From: Scytonema tolypothrichoides VB-61278
GTDB lineage: Bacteria > Cyanobacteriota > Cyanobacteriia > Cyanobacteriales > Nostocaceae
Assembly: GCF_000828085.3 (NCBI RefSeq)
Contig: NZ_JXCA02000001.1
Location: 1,254,478-1,295,612 of the forward strand
DNA: 41,135 bases
Direction of reading: 5' to 3'
Position 1 is the first letter of the stretch. Each line of letters begins with the position of its first letter. The notes under the pieces are model-generated. The model was not told the DNA's origin. It searched no databases and saw nothing but the letters and a program-made list of their open reading frames with translations. Positions 7,379-14,215 of the stretch are shown here, piece after piece. Position numbers and translations under genes: made by a program.

Positions 7379-8032
7379 ATTCAACTGAAAACATCAAAAA
7401 AATCAATAAAAATTCCTTCTCCTGGTTAAAACTGCTATAAGCATTTTAGAGCTTGTCACTAATCAAAAAAGGGCAAACTTCATAGTCCATAGTCTTATGT
7501 CGAACCTTTTGGTAAAAGAAGATATAGCAACTGTATGTCATACTCAATTGCAATCTGTGATGTCACTTTGAGACATAAGATTCCCACACCACACTACGTT
7601 CGGATGGCTGCGGATAGATTACGCTTTAACAATGCAACTTGATATCAGTTTCTGTAGTATTGAACTATCTAGATATCTCAAATCAAAAATTTGAGTTGAT
7701 GGTTCTGAATGGGTGTAGAATCATCGATCTGTACTGTTGATAATTAATTTTAGCAATACGAAGATTCTGGAAAGAAAAAGATTCGCATTGCGGCACATTA
7801 GTCTATAAGATTTGCAAGTTTTTTGTCAGTAACGATTTAACTTCTAGATATATAAAAAAAGATAAAAATGTCATATTGAGCGTTATGCACAAAAGCAGAG
7901 TCTCTCGGAAATTCCATCTTTTGGAAACCCGCGATAACTAAGCATCTTTGCTTGGCTCAAAATGACATTATTGTATCAAATATCCCGTTTTTGTAGTGAG
8001 TACATAATAATACGATTCTAATATAGTCAGAA
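7379..8032. other. Long spacer with no supported gene
   Basis: No coding frame is convincing in this AT-rich stretch. It contains one imperfect inverted repeat (7869-7967) and ends at a strong plus-strand terminator (8033-8056). Since no plus-strand gene lies between the DUF4168 stop and that terminator, an unannotated small RNA or a long 3' UTR could be present. Confidence 0.4.
7869..7967. repeat. Imperfect inverted repeat of about 99 bp
   Basis: The ends TGTCATATTGAGC and GGCTCAAAATGACA are inverted, and the interior contains a second pair, GGAAATTCC next to TTGGAAACC. The end sequence resembles the dispersed TGTCATTCTGAGC palindromes seen in many bacterial genomes, here degraded. It is likely a REP/MITE-like relic. 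Confidence 0.45.
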
Positions 8033-8056
8033 AGTACCCTTAGGGGTACTCTTTTT
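8033..8056 (+). terminator. Strong intrinsic terminator without an upstream gene
   Basis: AGTACCC and GGGTACT flank a 4-5 nt loop and are followed by CTTTTTT-type T-rich sequence on the plus strand. The nearest plus-strand gene ends 650 bp upstream. Confidence 0.65.
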
Positions 8057-8127
8057 ATGAAGAGGTATCAAACCACAAGTGCACAGAAGTATGTAAAAAA
8101 AATTAATGTGCTAAAACTCCTTCCCTT

Positions 8128-8176
8128 GAGCATCGCTGTCACTGTCGCGTTCGTTCCTCCGAAAGACGCTATGCTC
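8128..8176. repeat. Small palindromic repeat with GAGCAT/ATGCTC ends
   Basis: The block begins GAGCATCGCTGTCAC and ends ACGCTATGCTC; the outer six bases are inverted. Its GC-rich core differs from the AT-rich surroundings, as with the other small dispersed repeats of the window. It lies in the short spacer 3' of the LuxR-type gene. Confidence 0.35.
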
Positions 8177-8219
8177 GTAATTTTATTTATAGATAGAAAT
8201 ATTATCAAGCTGAAAAAGC

Positions 8220-8837
8220 TTAATTTTCACAATTTAAAAATGCTTGTCGCTTTGCATGAATATTTCTCATGTGTTTTTTTACTGTATTCATAGAAATGTA
8301 AAGTTGCTCTGCAATCTCTTTATAGCTAAACTTTCTTCTATAAAGACACCAAATCTCTGCTTCTCGTCGTGTTAATTTATATTTTTTAGCCTCCACAATG
8401 GCAAGATTTTTCAAACACTCATATTTATTTTCCATGCTCACCAATAGATAAGAACTATTACATTTTTCTAAATTAAGCCATCTAGCACAAACACAGAAAA
8501 CTTTTGACTTATCTACGACAATCTCATGAGAGATAATCATAGTTTTTTTGGCGAGAATACTATGGTTCTCTAATAATGTCTCGCAAAGACACCAGATAGC
8601 AGGTGGTATAGAATTGGAACTGTCTTGATTAATTTGAGAAACGATATTACAAGCAGATGTATTTGCATGAATCAGTTCACCAGTCTCGTTCAAAAGTAAA
8701 ATACCGTCTTGTAAGCCTTCAATCACTTCTTGGAAAAAATAAGCTCGCAGAGAATCATGCAACTCAATATTATCTAACTGTTGTCGTTGAACTGTTTTTT
8801 CTCTAGATAGTGGTGAGATTTTTCTTGTGGTTATCAT
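8220..8837 (-). CDS. PAS-LuxR family transcription regulator
   Basis: A 205-residue protein from the ATG at 8837 (a GTG 21 bases upstream is possible). Residues about 35-75 look like a PAS-type sensor segment (VIEGLQDGILLLNETGELIHANTSA). The C-terminal 60 residues form a LuxR/GerE helix-turn-helix (LTRREAEIWCLYRRKFSYKEIAEQLYISMN... split here), including the family signature SYKEIAEQLYISMNTVKKH. There is no receiver domain, so activity is likely controlled through the PAS part. No adjacent target gene is evident; long non-coding DNA lies on both sides. The middle is rich in cysteine (IWCLCE, VFCVCARW), which could suit metal or redox sensing, but this is inference. Confidence 0.8.
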   Translation of the reverse strand: MITTRKISPLSREKTVQRQQLDNIELHDSLRAYFFQEVIEGLQDGILLLNETGELIHANTSACNIVSQINQDSSNSIPPAIWCLCETLLENHSILAKKTMIISHEIVVDKSKVFCVCARWLNLEKCNSSYLLVSMENKYECLKNLAIVEAKKYKLTRREAEIWCLYRRKFSYKEIAEQLYISMNTVKKHMRNIHAKRQAFLNCEN

Positions 8838-10299
8838 GGGACATACTTTATTTTGCACAACACTATTATTTATTTAGTAGTTTGTTTATCTTGAAAATAT
8901 GTACCTTAATTGTCTGCATGATATTGCAGAACAATGACAGATACGAATGCAAAGGAGTGTGTCATAGATAACATGGCACACATGAGAGTGAACTTTCAGA
9001 AGTTTTTATAGCCTTCTTAACAACTTAGTTTTGAATACAGCTGTTAAACACTCTATTTCGGATATAGCTTTTGTAAGTGTAAATTAATTTATGTATATGC
9101 TCATCGTTATAAAAGCGTTGACTCACTTTGGATCTCATATAGCGGTTCTCTTAAAAATCACATACACCACTACGCATAATGTGAGATGTAATGAAAGTGC
9201 ACGCACTTTCATTACAGCCGTGTATTGCACGCATATGTGCAAAGCCCACGCCTAGAGGGCTATCGAGAAGCGCTATATTATGTCCGGTTAAAGACTTGTC
9301 ATGAAGACGACAGAGGCACACACGGAGAAGGTTTTAAGGTTTTGCACAAGACAGGAATATTCAAAATGACAACAACACCCAAACCTCTACTAGATAAGTT
9401 ATTTCCTCTTATTGTTCATTCTAGCCAGGGATGTACTGAGTTTATCACTATAAGTGTAAACCGCTCAGTGACAGTGCCCTCTATGCCGCTACATGTGAGG
9501 AAATATCACCATTCGAGTTGGGTGTTGCTGTGTTGTTGCGAGACAGATGTGGATTCAACAGCGTTCTTTACCTCTTCACTTGTTTTTCTCTAGCTGTTTT
9601 ATCTGCCAGGGAAGCTTTTTAGCTTCAATTATTAATTTAGCATTGGTTGAATATGAGTGATTGTTGTTGAAATTAAAGTTTACCTTCTTAAGCAAACTAA
9701 TGTGTATGAAAATTTTGTTAATGTCTGCGATTTCTATCAGAAACGTTGTTGTTATAAAAAAGCAAGTACTCAGTTATTGTTAAATATGAGCAACATTTGA
9801 GTTCAAAGCAAACCTTTGGTACTCAATAAGTCAGTATCGAAATTCTCTACTCCCCACTTTCTCGGGAACTGTTAGTGGGATCACAATCGTCAAATGCTAC
9901 AAGGACAAGGAAATGAAGCAGTAGGAGAATGGAACAATTTCTTACCCTTGTTCTCTCCTTGTGCCTCTCCCTCTTTCTCTTCCCATTCGAGGGTTGCGTG
10001 GTTAACAATCAGTTGAATGTGTTCCAAATGATTTAACGTGATGCCCAAAACACCAAATTAGTACACCGTATACCTTCTACTGGAAAATGCTCACCGTGAA
10101 AAAACCCGTTTTCCAACAATTCAAAAATTTTAGAAGTGGTATGGTGGCGAACCTGTGCCGAAGTCTGCTTCTAATGACAATATCCGGGTATCAATCAAAA
10201 ATATTTAGTCTTGAGTACATGATCGTGCGTCTGTCTCAGATTGTGGCTATTCGGGTAAAACCCATTTTTTGCTCTAGTGTGGAAAAATTTACCTAAATC
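8838..10299. other. 1.46-kb spacer without a supported gene
   Basis: Only weak frames exist here. One spans 9225-9593 from a TTG; an ATG at 9366 within it starts MTTTPKPLLDKLFPL, and a different frame downstream reads ALYAATCEEISPFELGV. These could be pieces of one small frameshifted gene, but neither half is recognised. A perfect 12-bp inverted repeat (9188-9215) lies upstream of that point. A motif ATATAGCGGTTCTC (9137-9150) recurs in reverse orientation at 13133-13146, next to an IS630 scrap. The rest is featureless AT-rich DNA. Confidence 0.4.
9188..9215. repeat. Perfect 12-bp inverted repeat
   Basis: GTAATGAAAGTG (9188-9199) and CACTTTCATTAC (9204-9215) are perfectly complementary with a 4-nt gap. 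No T-run follows. It could be an operator or an RNA hairpin. Confidence 0.5.
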
Positions 10300-11604
10300 A
10301 TGAGAAAAACGCTTACTTTATTTTTCTTGAGTCTAGGAGTTGCTCTTTTTATTCCACTTTGCTCAGTTTTTGCTCAGGTTCCTGACTTATCACCGATACC
10401 ATTACCAGTCCCAAGCCAACCTGAGACTTTGCCAGTGCCAGTGCCAGTGCCAGTGCCAGTGCCAGTGCCAGTGACAAAACCCACTCAATTTAGACACCTT
10501 ATCTCACCATTAACGCCTGTAAATGTGGCGACAATCTGTAGCTCTTCATACAATTGCTTGGGTTGGGATGAGCAAATTTGGGGTGAAAACGGCAAAGGAG
10601 GCGATAGCAAGGCACTCTTAACAGCAATAGATAACAGCTTGTATTACCTAACAACTAATAAGGCTGCAACAATTTATCGAAATTATCCGATTCGAGGGAT
10701 TACGCTTGATCGCGTCCGACGTAGTTTGCTGCGTTTCCGCCAGCTGGTTGTTAGCTATGATTCACCAGCACAACTGCAAGCTGCTATTCGTCAGGAGTTT
10801 GTCTTTTACCAGTCTTCTGGAAATGATCGCAATGGTAACGTGAAGTTTACTGCTTATTACGAGCCTGTATATACCGCGAGTCGCGTACGCACACCAGTCT
10901 ATCAGTATCCCATTTATCGACGACCATCCAACTTTGAGAGATGGGCGAAACCACATCCAAAACGGGTTGATTTAGAAGGAAAAGACGGTTTACTCGGGGA
11001 TAGAAGCCGGTTACGTGGTTTGGAGTTATTTTGGTTTGCCAATCGCTTTGATGCGTACATGATTCAAATTCAAGGTTCTGCCCAACTCAACTTAACTGAT
11101 GGTACGGCAACATCTGTGGGTTATGGAGGTGCAACAGATTACCCGTGGACAAGCATAGGGCGAGAACTGGCGAAAGATGGCAAACTTCCCTTGAGTGGTT
11201 TAACATTACCAGTTATGACTGAGTATTTTCGGCAGAACCCAAACCAAATGGATAATTATCTGCCGCGCTGGAAACGCTTTGTCTTCTTCCAGGAAACTGG
11301 TGGTACACCGGCTACAGGAAGTATTCGCGTGCCAGTCACAGCAGAACGTTCTATTGCGACTGATAAATCTATTATGCCTCCAGGAGCATTAGCGCTGATT
11401 AACACCAGTGTGCCTTTTCCCACTGAAGGTGGACAGCTTGCGTATCGTACTGTGAGTCGCTACGTGCTTGACCAAGATACAGGAAGCGCTATTAAAGGAC
11501 CAGGACGAGTTGATTATTTTATGGGAACTGGCAAATTAGCTGGCGATCGCGCTGGTGTGACGGGTGGCAATGGTCAGCTGTATTATTTGTTGTTGAAGGA
11601 ATAA
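10300..11604 (+). CDS. mltA: Membrane-bound lytic murein transglycosylase A
   Basis: A 434-residue protein with an N-terminal signal segment (residues 1-26, ending SVFAQ) and a Pro-Val linker. Then come the MltA barrel domain (about 130-330, including VKFTAYYEPVY and FWFANRFDAYMIQIQGSAQL) and a C-terminal 3D domain (345-434). The Asp of GRVDYFMGTG corresponds, by family knowledge, to the catalytic Asp of E. coli MltA. The enzyme cleaves peptidoglycan glycan strands to 1,6-anhydro products in the periplasm. No lipobox cysteine is seen, so anchoring may be through the uncleaved signal or none. The upstream region lacks an obvious partner gene; lpxD follows in the same direction after a hairpin. 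Confidence 0.9.
   Translation: MRKTLTLFFLSLGVALFIPLCSVFAQVPDLSPIPLPVPSQPETLPVPVPVPVPVPVPVTKPTQFRHLISPLTPVNVATICSSSYNCLGWDEQIWGENGKGGDSKALLTAIDNSLYYLTTNKAATIYRNYPIRGITLDRVRRSLLRFRQLVVSYDSPAQLQAAIRQEFVFYQSSGNDRNGNVKFTAYYEPVYTASRVRTPVYQYPIYRRPSNFERWAKPHPKRVDLEGKDGLLGDRSRLRGLELFWFANRFDAYMIQIQGSAQLNLTDGTATSVGYGGATDYPWTSIGRELAKDGKLPLSGLTLPVMTEYFRQNPNQMDNYLPRWKRFVFFQETGGTPATGSIRVPVTAERSIATDKSIMPPGALALINTSVPFPTEGGQLAYRTVSRYVLDQDTGSAIKGPGRVDYFMGTGKLAGDRAGVTGGNGQLYYLLLKE
10432..10473 (+). repeat. Hexanucleotide microsatellite in mltA
   Basis: Seven exact tandem copies of CCAGTG encode the Pro-Val run between the signal segment and the enzymatic domain. Copy number changes would alter linker length without shifting the frame. 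Confidence 0.9.
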
Positions 11605-11694
11605 CTCTGGCAATTCTTCAATCTTTTCTTTTAGAGGTGATAAGTCACGCCAATAATGCCTGTAAATATATAGTTGTAGGATGTTTTGAACCGC

Positions 11695-11727
11695 AGATGC
11701 ACACAGATAATTTATCTGTGTGCATCT
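11695..11727. repeat. Perfect 16-bp inverted repeat between mltA and lpxD
   Basis: AGATGCACACAGATAA (11695-11710) and TTATCTGTGTGCATCT (11712-11727) are exact complements separated by one base. It would form an extended cruciform or hairpin. There is no T-run, so it may be a dispersed palindrome rather than a terminator. Confidence 0.65.
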
Positions 11728-11829
11728 TACGAAAAGGTTAAATATTATTCATCTACGTGCAAAGAACATAATCCTAAGAAAAAGCGACAATTATTTTGAC
11801 TATATTTAAGGACTCCTGAAAAAATAACC

Positions 11830-12882
11830 ATGAAATTCAGTACAATTTTAGAAAAACTTGGTGATAGTGGCTCCTGCAATAGCTTCTGTTTCAATAAAGA
11901 AAACGACCCAGAAATTACAGGGGTTACAGCAGTTGATGAAGCGACAACAGGTACTCTCAGCTATATTGAAGGAGCAAAATTTGCTTCTATGGTTAGCAAG
12001 ACGAGTGCTAGTGCTTTAATTTTGCCTCTAGATGAAACATTACAGACACAAGCACAAGAACGGGGTATTGTTTGGATTGCAACGCCAGAACCGCGACTGT
12101 TATTTGCGAAAGCGATCGCATTATTTTATAAACCCTGGCGTCCAACTCCAGAAATTCATCCCACTGCAGTTATTCACCCCACAGCAAAAATTGGGCAACA
12201 AGTGTATGTCGGTGCTCATGTTGTCATTCAGCAGGGAGTTGAAATTGGTGATGATGTGTGCATTCATCCTAATGTGGTGATTTATCCAGATGTTAAGATA
12301 GGCGATCGCACAACCTTGCACGCCAATTGCACCATCCACGAACGAACTCGTATTGGTGCAAATTGTACGATTCACAGTGGCGCTGTCATTGGTGCAGAAG
12401 GCTTTGGCTTTGTTCCCAGTTCCACTGGTTGGGTAAAAATGGAACAATCCGGCTACACTGTTTTAGAAGATAATGTAGAAGTGGGCTGTAATAGCGCGAT
12501 TGACCGCCCAGCCGTAGGAGAAACACGGATAGGTCGCCATACGATAATTGATAATCTGGTACAAATTGGTCACGGTTGCCAAATTGGTGCTGGTTGTGCT
12601 ATTGCAGGTCAGTCTGGTATGGCGGGAGGCGTGAAACTTGGTAATGGTGTTATCCTGGCTGGACAGTCGGGAATTAGCAATCAGGTGAAGATTGGCGATA
12701 GGGCGATCGCATCTGCAAAAGCTGGAATTCATAATGATATAGCACCAGGTGAAATTGTCTCTGGAAGTCCATCTTTACCACACAAACAGTACTTGAAGGT
12801 GTCAGCTATCCTTGCTCGCTTACCGGAGATGTATCAAACATTAAGACAATTACAACGTCAGATGAATAATGGTAATGGTTAG
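11830..12882 (+). CDS. lpxD: UDP-3-O-acylglucosamine N-acyltransferase
   Basis: A 350-residue acyltransferase. The N-terminal uridine-binding domain (1-100) contains ITGVTAVDEATTGTLSYIE. The left-handed beta helix (108-315) is built of hexapeptide repeats such as IHPTAVIHPTAKIG and IGDDVCIHPNVVI. The C-terminus is helical. His248 in LVQIGHGCQIG is the likely catalytic base. The enzyme adds the amide-linked fatty acid in lipid A synthesis, using acyl-ACP, at the inner membrane face. Length and order of domains are normal. A purine-rich stretch (AAGGACTCC) precedes the ATG. lpxA, lpxC and fabZ are not adjacent, so the gene stands apart from the common lpx cluster. Confidence 0.92.
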   Translation: MKFSTILEKLGDSGSCNSFCFNKENDPEITGVTAVDEATTGTLSYIEGAKFASMVSKTSASALILPLDETLQTQAQERGIVWIATPEPRLLFAKAIALFYKPWRPTPEIHPTAVIHPTAKIGQQVYVGAHVVIQQGVEIGDDVCIHPNVVIYPDVKIGDRTTLHANCTIHERTRIGANCTIHSGAVIGAEGFGFVPSSTGWVKMEQSGYTVLEDNVEVGCNSAIDRPAVGETRIGRHTIIDNLVQIGHGCQIGAGCAIAGQSGMAGGVKLGNGVILAGQSGISNQVKIGDRAIASAKAGIHNDIAPGEIVSGSPSLPHKQYLKVSAILARLPEMYQTLRQLQRQMNNGNG

Positions 12883-13015
12883 ACTGTAGGGTGGCATCGT
12901 CTATGCCCACCCGACTCAATCTCTTTTATCCCGCATTGATTTTACCCCACCCCTTAATATCAGGTTCGGGTGATTACTTACAACAAAAATACCTCACCCC
13001 CATCCCCTCACGCCA

Positions 13016-13135
13016 GGTGCTACCCGTACATATGAGGATTTAGATAAAGCGATTACAGAGGCTTTTGAAACTGTTAATTTGAGTGACATTATTGGCTGGT
13101 TTAAACATTGTGATTATTGTATTGCAGCCAAGTGA
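13016..13135 (+). pseudogene. IS630-family transposase C-terminal fragment
   Basis: A frame reading TYEDLDKAITEAFETVN followed by LSDIIGWFKHCDYCIAAK and a TGA matches the extreme C-terminus of IS630-type DDE transposases (the region after the catalytic core). No upstream part of the transposase is present. The bases after it (GAGAACCGCTATA) may be the element's terminal sequence, since the same motif occurs in reverse at 9137. It is a small relic. Confidence 0.6.
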
Positions 13136-13210
13136 GAACCGCTATAATTTAGAAGCCGCACTCTTTAACTTAGTAATTGATATTACAAAGTGCAAGTTTT
13201 TCAAGCGTAT

Positions 13211-13259
13211 TTAAGGGCAAGAAAGCGTCAGCGTAAGGTTGCCGCTTTCTTGCCCTTAA
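13211..13259. repeat. Perfect 17-bp inverted repeat
   Basis: TTAAGGGCAAGAAAGCG (13211-13227) and its exact complement (13243-13259) flank a 15-nt loop. No T-run follows, so it is more likely a dispersed palindrome or MITE core than a terminator. Confidence 0.65.
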
Positions 13260-13340
13260 CAATGATTATTATTATTGTCTACATGCCGACTTTTGAGTTT
13301 TTTGGAATAATTTATTCTTTGGAAGTCCCTAATTGTTCGA

Positions 13341-13841
13341 GTGTCATGTCTTGTAAAGTGGAGTAGGCGATTGCTAGAACACCGAAATAGTCAAATGGAT
13401 AAAAAATTTAACGACTTTTTCAGTCACACTCGCGAAATGACAACAAGTTGAACTCCAGCAGTTGAACTGAAAGATACAAATGAAAACTTGATCTTGCGTG
13501 CTGAACTTGCTGGTGTGGAAGGTAAAGATTTGGAAGTTCAAGTCGCACGACAAGCAATTTACTATGCTTGTGAAACTCGGTATGAAAGCAGAACAGATGA
13601 GCGTGGTTACTTCCGATCTGAGTTACGGTATGGAAAGCTTCAACGGACAATTTCGCTACCTGTTCCAGTCAAGAATGAGGAGGTTAAAGCAGAGTGCAAA
13701 AATGGTATTTTGACTTTAACACTACCTAAAATAGAAGAAGCCAGGTTCAAAGTTGTGAAACTGAACTTCAGTGATGACATAATGGTACTAACTGATTCTG
13801 GTTCTGGGACAGTCGTTGATGTCCCGGTTCAAAAAACCTAG
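13341..13841 (+). pseudogene. Hsp20 small heat shock protein with internal TGA
   Basis: A single frame from a GTG at 13341 encodes a whole small heat shock protein: an N-terminal arm with NSQMDKKFNDFF, the junction TPAVELKDTNENLILRAEL, the alpha-crystallin domain (GYFRSELRYGKLQRTISLP) and the conserved GILTLTLPK near the C-terminus. Codon 37 is TGA (13449) where relatives have Trp (TTSWTPAVEL). An ATG-like start at 13346 would be out of frame, a second sign of decay. A shorter product could start downstream (TTG 13488) but would lack the N-terminal arm needed for oligomers. Chaperone function is therefore probably lost, unless the stop is misread or a sequencing error. Confidence 0.7.
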
Positions 13842-13874
13842 GTTAAATCACCATAACAGATATTAAATAACGAG

Positions 13875-13914
13875 TCCTCATGAAATATGTCCGGATATAC
13901 GCATTTCATGAGGA
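13875..13914. terminator. 12-bp stem hairpin after the Hsp20 gene
   Basis: TCCTCATGAAAT (13875-13886) pairs exactly with ATTTCATGAGGA (13903-13914). The downstream sequence is AT-rich without a pure T-run. Probable transcription end of the Hsp20 unit. Confidence 0.45.
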
Positions 13915-13958
13915 ATATTTATAATATTGATTCTTAGTTTTGAGACCCTTTCTTCTAT

Positions 13959-13981
13959 AGCTCGTTTGTGCGAGCTTTCTT
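13959..13981 (+). terminator. Short terminator-like hairpin
   Basis: AGCTCG and CGAGCT flank a 6-nt loop and are followed by TTCTT. The stem is short, so termination would be modest. Confidence 0.4.
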
Positions 13982-14215
13982 AACATAGCCTCAAGTTTTC
14001 TCAATATCACAGAAGCGAATTTTTCGTTAAATTTTTTGCGCTTAGCTTTATGTATTCATTAAGTTATGGAAACAAAACAATAATTTTTAAACGATAAGTA
14101 TTAATACTCAATTTATGAAATGATTAAAAAATCTCTGTAATATACGTATGATTAATGATAGCTATATTGCGATTAATAAGAAAAAAGTAATCTAAATCTG
14201 GCTGAACAAAAAACT

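Larger units (their letters stand above)
12883..13340. other. Spacer holding an IS630 scrap and inverted repeats
   Basis: No intact gene is present. The stretch contains a short GGGTGGCAT...GCCCACCC palindrome soon after lpxD, the C-terminal scrap of a transposase (13016-13135) and a perfect 17-bp inverted repeat (13211-13259). Confidence 0.5.
13842..14215. other. Spacer before the STAND gene with two hairpins
   Basis: No gene is present. It holds a perfect 12-bp inverted repeat (13875-13914) and a smaller terminator-like hairpin (13959-13981). The last 200 bp are AT-rich and probably contain the promoter of the STAND gene; no ribosome binding site is obvious before its ATG. Confidence 0.5.

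Noticed and set aside
8057-8293. Small plus-strand ORF after the terminator at 8033
   Set aside because: It runs through a palindromic repeat, overlaps the end of the LuxR-type gene and has no recognisable product.
10087-10296. 69-codon ORF directly upstream of mltA
   Set aside because: No start signal, composition or similarity supports it; it is more likely leader sequence.
1957-13451. TGA as a sense (Trp) codon, since DUF4129 and Hsp20 show TGA where Trp is expected
   Set aside because: Other genes in the window (DUF2243, STAND, the IS630 scrap) end properly at TGA, and the affected genes carry further lesions, so ordinary decay explains it.
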